Below, piece after piece: positions 17,924 through 25,982 of a DNA stretch of 38,655 bases. The DNA lies in the NCBI GenBank assembly GCA_012033255.1, contig JAAUSF010000041.1, positions 1 to 38,655 on the forward strand, in the 5' to 3' direction. Made by a program: the position numbers and the translations under genes. The notes beneath the pieces were generated by a model. It was not told the DNA's origin. It saw only the letters and a list, made by a program, of their open reading frames with translations, and did not search any database. Within the stretch, counting starts at the first letter, position 1; every line of letters begins with the position of its first letter. The stretch is from Cyanobacteria bacterium RU_5_0. GTDB taxonomy: Bacteria; Cyanobacteriota; Cyanobacteriia; Elainellales; Elainellaceae.

Positions 17924-20728
17924 ATGTCTGAGCAGTTCTTGAGACAAGATGCAGCAAAATCACGGGAACAACTCTTGCAAGAAGTTGCAATGCTGCGGCA
18001 ACGGGTTGCAAGGTTAGAGGCGATGCGGTTCCAGTGCCGGTCATCAATAATTGAGTTAGAAGGGTGTCTGGAGCGAGAACAAGTAGTACGGGCTGAGGTA
18101 GATGCCATGAAGTTGGCGCTGAATCAAGACGATCGCGTCCTGCAAACGGCATATCAGCAAATTACCACGGTTTTAGAGAGCATCAGTGACGCTTTCGTGA
18201 GCCTAAACACGGATTGGCGGTATACCTATGTCAACTCTCATGCTGAGAAAATTTTAGGCAAATCTCGGTCAGACTTGATGAATCAGGTGGTTTGGAACGT
18301 TTTTCCTGAGATGGTCAATATGCAGGGATATCGGTTGGCGCATCAAGCGATGGCAGAGCAGACGCCGATTACTTATGAAGAATTTTCTCCCGCACTCAAC
18401 AAATGGTTTTCAGTTCGCCTCTATCCCTCCCCTCAAGGACTCTCTATTTATTTTTTAGACATTTCCGATCGCAAACGTATGGAGCAATCTCTCAAAATTA
18501 ACCGTCAACGATTGGATTTTGTCTTGCGTACTTCTGATGTAGGCGTATGGTTCTGCGATATGCCGTTTAGCAAACTGGAGTGGGATGACAAGTGTAAAGA
18601 GCATTTTGGACTGGCTCCAGGTGTAGAAGTGACGATCGATCTGTTTTTTGAACGGCTTCATCCAGACGATCGGGAAGGCACTCAACGGGCAATGCAACGA
18701 GCCATTCAAGAACACAGTACGTATGATGTGATCCATCGTACCATTGCTCCAGATGGTCAGATTCGCTGGATTCGAGCGATCGGGACAGTCTCTTATGACG
18801 ATGCAAATGAACCCATTCGGTTTGATGGCATTACAGTAAATGTCACGGATCAGAAACAGCAAGAAGAGGAGCGCGATCGCCTTTTGTATCGCGAACAAAT
18901 TGCCCGACATCTTGCAGAACTGAACATTCGCCGCGTTTCTCAACTTCAAGAATTGACGGCAGCATTGGCGCAAGTCATGACTAAAGCGGATGGAATCAAA
19001 GTATTACTTGAACGTGGATTAGCCGCACTTGATGCTCGTCGGGGTTGGGTTGCAGAACGATCACCCGATACAACTAATAGGGTTGAGATGGTCGGTGTGC
19101 TGGGTTATCAAGAAGATGAGATTGCCCTGTCTGAGCGCATTCCATTAACCGAATCGCTGCCCGTTACGGATGCCATCCGCACCGGACAGATGATCATTGT
19201 GCGATCGCCTCAAGACTATCGGGAACGCTATCCTACTCTGGCAGAGCGATTCATTCTCACGGGAACCCAATCCCTGGTTGCTGTGCCCCTGATGGTGGAC
19301 GACCATCCCATCGGTGCTGTCGGATTGAGTTTTCCAATCCCACGAGATTTCAGCCAAGAAGACTGCGCTTTCCTTTTGACACTGGCTCAGCAATGTGCCC
19401 AAGCTCTGGAACGGGCACGTCTCTATGAAGCAGAACGAGAAGCACGAGAAGCGGCTGAAGCCGCAAGCCGGTTTAAGGACGACTTTCTAGCGATTCTGTC
19501 GCATGAGTTGCGATCGCCCCTCAATCCAATTCTAGGTTGGTCACGCTTGCTCCAACTGCGGAAATTTGATGAGCTAACTGCCAAACGGGCACTACAAACG
19601 ATCGAACGCAACGCGAGACTTCAAGCGCAACTGATTGAAGACTTACTGGATGTCTCGCGGATTTTGCAAGGTCAACTCAATCTGAATATTAGTTCTGTTG
19701 ATTTAGTGAAAATGATTGAAACTTCAATGGAAAGTGCCCGACTAGCGGCTGACGCTAAATCGATTGATCTCTGCTTTGCGATCGAAGATTCAGACTTAAA
19801 GAATGCAGACAGAACCACAAATTCTCTAGAATTAGTCAATACGGATAGCTCAAAACTAACCACTCAATCCTCAAAATTTCAAGTTGCAGGTGATGCTACA
19901 CGAATTCAACAAATCATGTGGAATTTAGTATCAAACGCTGTTAAATTCACTCAACCCGGAGGACAAGTTGCTATAAAGCTATCGTTAGTTTCTGGACATT
20001 CGTCAGATGCAGAGGAAACGAATGGAACGCAAGAAAAAGGAAAACCCGATCATTATGCTCGAATTCAGGTAAGTGATACAGGGAAGGGGATTCATTCAGA
20101 CTTTTTGCCCTATGTGTTTGATTCGTTTCGTCAAGCAGACAGCACCATCACGCGCAGATTTGGCGGATTGGGCATGGGATTGGCGATCGTGCGTCATCTA
20201 GTAGAACTGCATGGGGGACTTGTCCAAGCTGAAAGTTTAGGCGAAGGCAGAGGCTCAACCTTTACAGTATGGCTGCCTCTGTTGAAAGATGAAGGGGTAA
20301 GAATGAAGGGCGAATGGGAACCCCAGTCCTCTACTTTCAGTTCGCTTCCCTTAAAAGGAATTCGCGTTCTAGTAGTGGATGATGAATCTGATATCCGAGA
20401 TTTTGCTGCTTTTGTATTGGAGCAGTTTGGAGCAGAGCCGATCGTTGTTGCTTCGGCGGCGGAGGCATTGCAAGCCTTAGCGAAGTTTCAATTTGATATT
20501 CTACTCAGCGATATTGGGATGCCTAAAGTTGATGGGTATGGGTTGATGTGCCAAATTCGTAAATTGCCTGCGGATCGGGGTGGCAAAATCCCAGCGATCG
20601 CGCTCACCGCTTACGCGGGAGAATTTAATCAACGTAAAGCCCTCTCATCTGGCTTTCAATTGCATATGTCTAAGCCTGTCGAACCTGAAGCACTGATCGC
20701 GGCTATTTCCAGGCTAGTTAGAAAGTAA
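17924..20728 (+). CDS. hybrid sensor histidine kinase, PAS-PAS-GAF-HisKA-HATPase-receiver
   Basis: The 934-residue soluble kinase starts with a coiled coil (about 8-75). It continues with PAS 1 (about 76-185: VLESISDAFVSLNTDWRYTY), PAS 2 of the PAS_3 type (about 195-315, with RLHPDDREG and IAPDGQIRWIRAIGT), and GAF (about 340-500). HisKA has H527 in FLAILSHELRSPLNPILGWS. HATPase has IMWNLVSNAVKFT, VSDTGKGIH and GGLGMGLAIVRHL. A C-terminal receiver has VVDDESD and phosphorylatable Asp863 in LLSDIGMPKVDGYG. There are no membrane segments. Such proteins sense redox, light or small molecules through PAS/GAF pockets. GAF lacks an obvious bilin-binding cysteine context, so a phytochrome role is not supported. 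No separate response regulator gene is adjacent. An inserted polar stretch (about 670-715) lies inside the ATPase region. Confidence 0.96.
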   Translation: MSEQFLRQDAAKSREQLLQEVAMLRQRVARLEAMRFQCRSSIIELEGCLEREQVVRAEVDAMKLALNQDDRVLQTAYQQITTVLESISDAFVSLNTDWRYTYVNSHAEKILGKSRSDLMNQVVWNVFPEMVNMQGYRLAHQAMAEQTPITYEEFSPALNKWFSVRLYPSPQGLSIYFLDISDRKRMEQSLKINRQRLDFVLRTSDVGVWFCDMPFSKLEWDDKCKEHFGLAPGVEVTIDLFFERLHPDDREGTQRAMQRAIQEHSTYDVIHRTIAPDGQIRWIRAIGTVSYDDANEPIRFDGITVNVTDQKQQEEERDRLLYREQIARHLAELNIRRVSQLQELTAALAQVMTKADGIKVLLERGLAALDARRGWVAERSPDTTNRVEMVGVLGYQEDEIALSERIPLTESLPVTDAIRTGQMIIVRSPQDYRERYPTLAERFILTGTQSLVAVPLMVDDHPIGAVGLSFPIPRDFSQEDCAFLLTLAQQCAQALERARLYEAEREAREAAEAASRFKDDFLAILSHELRSPLNPILGWSRLLQLRKFDELTAKRALQTIERNARLQAQLIEDLLDVSRILQGQLNLNISSVDLVKMIETSMESARLAADAKSIDLCFAIEDSDLKNADRTTNSLELVNTDSSKLTTQSSKFQVAGDATRIQQIMWNLVSNAVKFTQPGGQVAIKLSLVSGHSSDAEETNGTQEKGKPDHYARIQVSDTGKGIHSDFLPYVFDSFRQADSTITRRFGGLGMGLAIVRHLVELHGGLVQAESLGEGRGSTFTVWLPLLKDEGVRMKGEWEPQSSTFSSLPLKGIRVLVVDDESDIRDFAAFVLEQFGAEPIVVASAAEALQALAKFQFDILLSDIGMPKVDGYGLMCQIRKLPADRGGKIPAIALTAYAGEFNQRKALSSGFQLHMSKPVEPEALIAAISRLVRK

Positions 20729-20730
20729 AA

Positions 20731-21600
20731 CTACGATCGACTCATCTCTAAAAACTCTCGCATATACTGGTTCACGAGTTGAGGCTGTTCTTGTTGTACC
20801 CAGTGGCTACAGTTGGGAATATAGTGAATCGTAAAATCATTTACGTATTGAGCAGTACCGTAAGTGAGTTCAATTCCCAAAGCAGTATCATTTTCGCCCC
20901 AAATCATTAGCGTTAGGACGTTGAGCTTACCCCATTCTCGCTCCACAAATCCACTTTGAAAAATATTGCGATAGTAATTCAGCATCGCCGTTAATGCCCC
21001 TCGTTTTGCGGCTGCATCTTTGTAGGCTTCTAAGTCTTCGGGGGTAAACGCCGTTTTATCGATCGCCATCCTCATAAATCCGTCTGCAATTAACTGATAA
21101 TCTCCCGCTTGCAATACTAGTTCTGGAATGACGGGAAGTTGGAAGAAGAACATATACCAACTGCGGAGTAATTGCTGCGGCGTGCGAAGTCCGGTAGCGA
21201 ATTTGGCAGGATGGGGCAGATTGAGAACAATTAAACGATCGACCATTTCTGGATAGGTGTAGGCAAAGCTCCAGGCGATCGCGCCGCCCCAATCATGACC
21301 CACTAAAATGAAGCGATCGTATCCTAATCCGCGAATTATGCCCTCCACATCTTTAATCAGTTCGCTCATGCGGTAAGCGGCTAGATTAGTGGGCTTGTCG
21401 CTGTCATTGTAGCCGCGTAAATCGAGTGCAACGACTTTATGGTCTTTAGCAAATTCAGGAATTTGATGCCGCCAGGAATACCAGAATTCTGGAAATCCAT
21501 GCAGCATTAGCATTAATGTTCCTTCGCCTTGAGTAACATAGTGAAGACGAACGCCATTACTGACGATGTAATCGTGTTGCCAAGTTGCCTGTAAGATCAT
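20731..21600 (-). CDS. alpha/beta hydrolase, epoxide hydrolase-like
   Basis: This 289-residue alpha/beta hydrolase has the oxyanion motif HGFPEFWYSWRHQ (HGxP at 34-37), nucleophile elbow VGHDWGG with Asp103, a probable acid Asp238 in WGENDTALG and catalytic His266 in NCSHWVQQEQP. An aspartate nucleophile together with HGFPEF..W and tyrosines in the cap region (MFFFQLP, NYYRNIF) points to the soluble epoxide hydrolase or haloalkane dehalogenase branch, with epoxide hydrolase the better fit. Substrate is unknown. There is no signal peptide, so it is cytoplasmic. Its stop lies 2 bp from the end of the convergent kinase gene. The ATG at 21600 gives a standard N-terminus. Confidence 0.93.
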   Translation of the reverse strand: MILQATWQHDYIVSNGVRLHYVTQGEGTLMLMLHGFPEFWYSWRHQIPEFAKDHKVVALDLRGYNDSDKPTNLAAYRMSELIKDVEGIIRGLGYDRFILVGHDWGGAIAWSFAYTYPEMVDRLIVLNLPHPAKFATGLRTPQQLLRSWYMFFFQLPVIPELVLQAGDYQLIADGFMRMAIDKTAFTPEDLEAYKDAAAKRGALTAMLNYYRNIFQSGFVEREWGKLNVLTLMIWGENDTALGIELTYGTAQYVNDFTIHYIPNCSHWVQQEQPQLVNQYMREFLEMSRS

Positions 21601-21628
21601 AGGGCGCTAATGGGCTGACTCGCGTTTC

Positions 21629-21893
21629 TTACAAAGCCACCTCTCGACCTGGAGCGCGATCGCGCACGCCGGCAAAGATCTCTGATTCAATCTCAACCCG
21701 CTCCATCCCTAGTTCCTGGCGAAATTGCTCTAATGCTTCGGCTGAATCCCTGGCGCTTAACAGTCAATCGATTGTCCTCTTCTACCGACAGCAAAATTGC
21801 CACCTGTCTGCCTCGACGGGTGATTTGAACCGAGGCTCCATTCTCCACATCGTGAACAATCCTGGCGTGGTTGCCCTGGCTGATGAGAGCTAA
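21629..21893 (-). pseudogene. decayed Phd/YefM-type antitoxin gene
   Basis: Minus-strand translation reads ..SQGNHARIVHDVENGASVQI then TRRGRQVAILLSVEEDNRLT and VKRQGFS in one frame, then shifts to EALEQFRQELGMERVEIESE, IFAGVRDRAPGREVAL and a TAA at 21629-21631. This is the pattern of a Phd/YefM antitoxin: DNA-binding N-terminal half and toxin-binding tail. No start codon remains: the 5' end runs into the 3' end of the neighbouring gene. A frameshift falls near the FS/EAL junction. The usual PIN-domain toxin gene is absent from the following sequence. It is therefore a remnant of a toxin-antitoxin pair. Confidence 0.8.
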
Positions 21894-23320
21894 GCGGCAG
21901 ATAGGTCTAGTTCAAAAAGCTGTTGGAGAACGATCGCCTCCTGGTCTGGCGCATCTAGCTCAGCAACAGGTTCAAATAGGTCGCTGGAGGGTTGGGCAAA
22001 TAATCGATTGATTCCCTGATTGTCGGTGATGGATCGCTGCATAGCTTGATCGTGGGATCGATCGCGAGTCGGGGGAGTTGTGGCGCGTTGCAGGAAATTC
22101 ACGATCGCCTGTGAGATTGCTAGCATTCGTCGCTGCTGATCGCGAATAATTCGATCTTCGCTATTGCCTAAACCAGGAGCATTCCAACTCCGGGTATATG
22201 GATCGATAAACGATCGCACTCGTGCCCACAAAATCGCTTCATCCCCTTGCATCCCTTGCTCATGTGCCTTTGCCAACCAATCCACATAGCCTTCTCGTTC
22301 CATGACGGCTCTGGGCGCTTGATTTGCCAGATCAATGCCGTTTAGTTGTTCTTCTAGCGTTAGCTGAATGCCCTTGACTTCTGCTTTGTCCAGCATTGCT
22401 TGAGCTTGAGTTCGCAGTCGTTTCAATTGCTTTGCATCGGCTTCTTCTGGAGAGATCGCACCATGCTGATAGGAAAAACTGCCCAGATTCCAGGCTCCAT
22501 TACCCGGATCAACATGACCATAGTAAGCGGGATTACGCTCTCCGTCTGGCGATCGTGTTCCTTCCGCATTGCCAACGGCTCTCGCCACCAACGATTCAGA
22601 CTCTCCTGCAAATAGATTATCCAGTGATGGATCACTGAAGGAATGAATCGAGAAATCAATGGGCGGCTCAACGCCAGGATCAAGAGGAGGAACGATCGTC
22701 TCTGTTTCCCTCATGCCATCGGGTTGAAAGGCTAGAGGCGGCGCTTCGGATGAAACAACCGAGGGAGTGAACTGAGCAGGAGTTGAGAGAGCCGTTGGAT
22801 CGATCGTCGGCGGACTGAAATCTAGCCCGATCGGTTTTGCATCGGCGGGGAATATGGGCGGTTTGATCGGTGGAAGCGACGGAGCCATTTCCCAATCGGG
22901 TGCGACTGGAGGCAGATTAAACGCATCCAGCGCATCAGTTTCCTGAGTCATTTCAGGGATCGAAGGATCAATCGGCTGAGCAATGTCAGGAGATGGCGAC
23001 GGGTTTCCATCAGCCGATTCGATCAGTTCTGATAGTTCCGATTCGGTGAGTCCGAGTGGAATTGGCGCAGGAGATGATTTGGAGGAGAGAGATTCGGGAT
23101 CATTGACAGGAAAATCGATCGCCTCTTGTTTTGGCTCAACCGGAATGATATCGCTGTTCGCAACATCGCTCTTCGCAAGATCGTTCTTCGCGTTGGGTTG
23201 AAAGTCGATCGGTTTGGATGAATCGAGATCAAAATCGATCGTCACGTCTTTCGCGTAACCAGGCGCAGCACTAAGCGCAAGAGCCGTTAGACTCAGTAAC
23301 AGCAAAGAATAATTTTTCAT
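21890..23320 (-). CDS. secreted Pro-rich protein with conserved C-terminal domain of unknown function
   Basis: The 476-residue protein has a clear Sec signal peptide (MKNYSLLLLSLTALALSAAP, cleavage near GYA-KD). A long Pro/Asp/Ser-rich disordered region follows (about 25-240). The C-terminal domain (about 243-410) includes VARAVGNAEGTRSPDGERNP, YYGHVDPGNGAWNLGSFSYQ and a helical part with RIIRDQQRRMLAISQAIVNF. The AEGT motif followed by a YYGHVDPGN segment recalls lysozyme-like folds with a catalytic Glu in AEGT, but this is only a resemblance. It is the last gene of the five-gene minus-strand run. Its ATG (23320) overlaps the stop of the preceding lipoprotein gene (ATGA). Its 3' end abuts the antitoxin remnant. 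Confidence 0.8.
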   Translation of the reverse strand: MKNYSLLLLSLTALALSAAPGYAKDVTIDFDLDSSKPIDFQPNAKNDLAKSDVANSDIIPVEPKQEAIDFPVNDPESLSSKSSPAPIPLGLTESELSELIESADGNPSPSPDIAQPIDPSIPEMTQETDALDAFNLPPVAPDWEMAPSLPPIKPPIFPADAKPIGLDFSPPTIDPTALSTPAQFTPSVVSSEAPPLAFQPDGMRETETIVPPLDPGVEPPIDFSIHSFSDPSLDNLFAGESESLVARAVGNAEGTRSPDGERNPAYYGHVDPGNGAWNLGSFSYQHGAISPEEADAKQLKRLRTQAQAMLDKAEVKGIQLTLEEQLNGIDLANQAPRAVMEREGYVDWLAKAHEQGMQGDEAILWARVRSFIDPYTRSWNAPGLGNSEDRIIRDQQRRMLAISQAIVNFLQRATTPPTRDRSHDQAMQRSITDNQGINRLFAQPSSDLFEPVAELDAPDQEAIVLQQLFELDLSAA

Positions 23321-23790
23321 CTCAAGATGCGCTCCAAAATGTTCCTCGCAGGTTCAACCATCGTCCATGTGCCATCAGGCTGCTTCCGTAAGGTGGCAAA
23401 ATGTAAGTAGTCACCTGAACCGATCGCGCTTCCCTCTGCGATTTCGCCGATGTTTGGGTTGTCCAGTCCACAAAGGCGAAACAAGTATGCCGGAACTTCA
23501 GGGCTAGAGAACAACACGCATGATTCTGAGTTGGGCTGAACGATTCCATCAAACGGAGCATAAACCGTTTCGCCAGTGAGTTGAATAGAAATATCACCCA
23601 GTCCGGCAACGACGGTGTGATTGCCAACGGCATCCCCAGGTTGCAACTCCCAACTCTGCTGAATTTCGATCGTCCGAACGGGTTCAGGAGGCGGCTGATT
23701 CGCGGAGCACCCTGTGGCAATGAATAGACCGATCGCCATTCCCCATCTCCACTTTCTCGAACCAGTGTCTACTGAACCGAACCGAACCAT
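23317..23790 (-). CDS. lipoprotein with degenerate LytM/M23-like domain
   Basis: The start is ATG 23790 (MVRFGSVDTGSRKWRWGMAI), five bases after GAGGA; the frame is open further upstream to 23868. The 157-residue product has a basic n-region, hydrophobic GMAIGLFIATG and a cysteine (GCSANQ) that can be read as a lipobox. The mature part has SWELQPGDAVGNHTVVAG, GETVYAPFDGIVQP and YLHFATLRKQPDGTWTMVEP. This order (YAPFDG.V, then LHF.TLR, then a final P..IL) mimics the core of M23/LytM endopeptidases (APxxGxV, HLHFE.R, P). The first metal ligands (HxxxD) are missing, so it is probably non-catalytic, as in EnvC/NlpD-type activators. The fold is inferred. It is coupled to the downstream gene by an ATGA overlap. 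Confidence 0.72.
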   Translation of the reverse strand: MVRFGSVDTGSRKWRWGMAIGLFIATGCSANQPPPEPVRTIEIQQSWELQPGDAVGNHTVVAGLGDISIQLTGETVYAPFDGIVQPNSESCVLFSSPEVPAYLFRLCGLDNPNIGEIAEGSAIGSGDYLHFATLRKQPDGTWTMVEPARNILERILR

Positions 23791-23952
23791 AACCATCCTC
23801 AAGCACAAATCCTCTCCACCAGTCTTACTCGTCAGTTCTGGTTTAAGTTTACGAACTGAAATGAGCAAACCGCAGAGTGGATTGTAGCGTGCTTCCCGCC
23901 AAATAGCTTGAGGAGATGGGAAATCAGTATGGCTGGGATGGATAACTCAATA

Positions 23953-23987
23953 ATTCAACACATCATTCAACACATCATTCAACACAC
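23953..23987. repeat. 12-bp tandem repeat, about three copies
   Basis: ATTCAACACATC is repeated at 23953-23964 and 23965-23976, with a third copy ending differently (ATTCAACACAC, 23977-23987). It lies in the gap between the 131-residue protein gene and the lipoprotein gene, and touches the stop codon of the former. It may be a simple slippage product. Confidence 0.8.
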
Positions 23988-24382
23988 TATCGATCCAAAA
24001 TGCGGAATTGGTATCCAGCATACTCATCGTTTTCATAGAGTACAATCAGCCAGGTTTTCGGGTCGAAGGCGAGGGGATAAACGGCTCGTTCTGCGGCTAC
24101 ACCTGCTCGGACTTCAAGAGTGGCAAGGTTGCAATAGGGGACTTGCAAAATTTCCTGAACTCTGGCTTTCGAGTCTCGTTCGGATACTGTGAGAAACACT
24201 GCCAGTTGCTCGCGTGACAGCACGATATTCGGGTTTACTTCATCTTGGCAGGCTTCGATATTGCCATTCACTCGACCGATCGCATCGCGATTCACATCTA
24301 ACATCAGTCCAAATACCACTGCCATCAACCCACCTACAGGGAGCAACCGGAGGATAGATTGACCGACCTCAGCGTGGTTCAT
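23987..24382 (-). CDS. membrane-anchored conserved cyanobacterial protein
   Basis: This 131-residue protein has one N-terminal hydrophobic helix (about 10-28, LRLLPVGGLMAVVFGLML) and a soluble domain. Visible elements are two cysteines (EACQDE, VPYCNL), NPNIVLSREQLAVFLTVSER, and the C-terminal AYPLAFDPKTWLIVLYENDE followed by YAGYQF. I regard it as a conserved cyanobacterial protein of unknown function; the cysteines could form a disulfide if the domain is periplasmic. Its ATG lies inside the end of the preceding 34-codon gene (14-bp overlap), so translation is probably coupled. A gap of about 200 bp containing a 12-bp repeat array separates it from the lipoprotein gene downstream. Confidence 0.75.
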   Translation of the reverse strand: MNHAEVGQSILRLLPVGGLMAVVFGLMLDVNRDAIGRVNGNIEACQDEVNPNIVLSREQLAVFLTVSERDSKARVQEILQVPYCNLATLEVRAGVAAERAVYPLAFDPKTWLIVLYENDEYAGYQFRILDR

Positions 24383-24473
24383 GATCTTTCACCTTGCCTT
24401 TTGTCCGAAATCCCACCAAAAAACACCCTGTGACAAATGCCAACCAAATTGCGCCAAGAATAACAGGACTCAT
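24369..24473 (-). CDS. 34-residue single-helix membrane peptide, translationally coupled
   Basis: The frame encodes MSPVILGAIWLAFVTGCFLV followed by a basic tail (GFRTKGKVKDHEPR): one transmembrane helix with positive residues on the cytoplasmic side. Its ATG (24471-24473) overlaps the TGA of the upstream gene as ATGA, and its own stop overlaps the next start by 14 bp. Such overlaps on both sides are strong evidence that this very short frame is translated. The family is unknown. Size and topology recall small regulatory or assembly subunits of membrane complexes (KdpF-like in style only, not in sequence). Confidence 0.75.
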   Translation of the reverse strand: MSPVILGAIWLAFVTGCFLVGFRTKGKVKDHEPR

Positions 24474-25648
24474 AGTAATCTTCCTCCGAGTAGTAACCCA
24501 AGCATGATCATCAGCAACCGATAGCCCCAGACAAACCCTGACTGAGGTGTGACACTCGTGCGATAGACAGCAATGGCGGCGGGTGTCACCATTAGCGCGA
24601 TCGCAGGTGTCCACAAAATCGGATAGGTTGCTAACAGTAGATCCAGCAAGACACGAATTAAAATGGCACCTATCATTAGCGTGATGCCTTCCCGCCAACT
24701 GAATCCAGCGTCTTTAGCGCGAGAACGAGAACGCGATCGTCGGATTGCTTTGCGGGGTAGAGGTTGAGGTGAACGTTGAGCCGGGGCATGAAGTTGAGTT
24801 CGCATAGGCGGTTGAGGCTGAGGGTCAGGTTGAACAGAAGAGTGGCGATCGGGTTCTGAAACTATACCTGTAAAACCAGAAAGCCGATGCCAAAAGTTTT
24901 GTTGCGATTGTTCGGGCTGATTTTTAGACGGAGATGGCGTTCCTCGATCGGCCCGATCGCACAAGGTTTGAGCCGTTGAGGTTGCCTCTCGTTTCGCATT
25001 ACCTCGTTTCGGATTGAATAAATCAATCGATCGCGTTGTCAGAATCAGCATCCCATCGGGGTTCTTCTCAATCTGAGGAACCATTGCTTCTAGATATTCA
25101 CAAATCGGTGGAATGGCTGAAACCTTACCAGAGCGAGGAGATTTTGACTCAATTGCCTGTCGGTCGCGTTCTACTTGCTCTGCAATGGCTTTCAGTTCTA
25201 AAAGGGCAGCTTCTTGGGCAGCGGAAAGATGGTTGATATGCTGAGCTTTCGCCTCTAAGGCTTGCCATGCGTGATCCAGGTAGGATTGCGAGGAGTGAGG
25301 CGATCGGGACGACTGAAGCTGTTGCAAATAGGATGCTGACTGCTGCCGCAATTGCTCAACCATATCTGCTAACTCTGGAGAAACATAGCGTTGTGCAGTT
25401 GGGCTGCTTTGGACTTGAGACATCGGCGTGGGGCGACATTGAGCCGCTTTCTGCGATCGGCTTTGAGATTGATTTTGAGATTGATTTTGACCAAACACTG
25501 GAATCGGGTTGGTGCTTGATGGTTGGTAATCTGAATGATTAGAGGGTTCAAGAACACTATGGGAGGATCGACGGGCTGTACTATCGTCTGCCCGGATCGA
25601 TCGGAGTTGTGCTTCGATTTCCCGAATTTCTGACTGTGTCTGTCTCAT
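24470..25648 (-). CDS. long disordered protein with C-terminal membrane helices
   Basis: The start is ATG 25648 (MRQTQSEIREIEAQLRSIRA), preceded by AAGGAG six bases away; an in-frame ATG at 25675 has no such site. The 392-residue protein has an N-terminal coiled coil, a Gln/Ser-rich region, a helical segment around 95-170 (PELADMVEQLRQQSASYLQQ; HINHLSAAQEAALLELKAIA), a Pro/Arg-rich stretch with a very basic patch (RKAIRRSRSRSRAKD), and two or three hydrophobic helices at the C-terminus (about 325-390). It is a tail-anchored, mostly cytoplasmic protein of unknown function. It is first in the five-gene run; a LexA-type box lies about 80 bp upstream. The basic patch could bind nucleic acid or lipid head groups. 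Confidence 0.75.
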   Translation of the reverse strand: MRQTQSEIREIEAQLRSIRADDSTARRSSHSVLEPSNHSDYQPSSTNPIPVFGQNQSQNQSQSRSQKAAQCRPTPMSQVQSSPTAQRYVSPELADMVEQLRQQSASYLQQLQSSRSPHSSQSYLDHAWQALEAKAQHINHLSAAQEAALLELKAIAEQVERDRQAIESKSPRSGKVSAIPPICEYLEAMVPQIEKNPDGMLILTTRSIDLFNPKRGNAKREATSTAQTLCDRADRGTPSPSKNQPEQSQQNFWHRLSGFTGIVSEPDRHSSVQPDPQPQPPMRTQLHAPAQRSPQPLPRKAIRRSRSRSRAKDAGFSWREGITLMIGAILIRVLLDLLLATYPILWTPAIALMVTPAAIAVYRTSVTPQSGFVWGYRLLMIMLGLLLGGRLL

Positions 25649-25728
25649 GCCTGCTCCTTCCCAACTGGGGGACACCTGAATCTACCTGAGATGTACTACC
25701 CTTTCAGTATCTATGTACTGGTTAATTT

Positions 25729-25742
25729 AGTACTATTGTACT
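25729..25742. promoter_or_regulatory. putative LexA (SOS) box
   Basis: AGTACTATTGTACT is a near-perfect palindrome and fits the cyanobacterial LexA consensus RGTACNNNDGTWCB in both orientations. It lies 81 bp upstream of the minus-strand gene starting at 25648 and about 140-240 bp upstream of the plus-strand methyltransferase. Overlap with a promoter could not be shown, but A/T-rich sequence flanks it towards the minus-strand gene. The rest of the 334-bp gap (25649-25982) shows nothing else clear. Confidence 0.65.
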
Positions 25743-25982
25743 ATGATGATCGGCATTTGCCTAGAGGTGTAAGGAAAAAAATTTAGCAACGCGGAATTTA
25801 GGGATATTTTGGGTGGGGGTATCCCGGTGTAGGTGCTCGAAATCTTTCAGTCGTGTCCGGAATAATATGCCTGAAACAAATAGAAGAGAGACGGGAGCGA
25901 TCGCCTACTGAAATTTACTGAAACCAGTCAGACATGGCTGGCAAATGACCTGGCGCAACGAAATTCAACGCTCACTCCGCCG

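Noticed and set aside
17924..20728. Phytochrome-like role for the PAS-GAF kinase
   Set aside because: No bilin-binding cysteine motif or PHY domain is visible.
24369..24473. KdpF identity for the 34-residue peptide
   Set aside because: Size and topology fit, but no kdpABC genes are adjacent and the sequence does not match KdpF.
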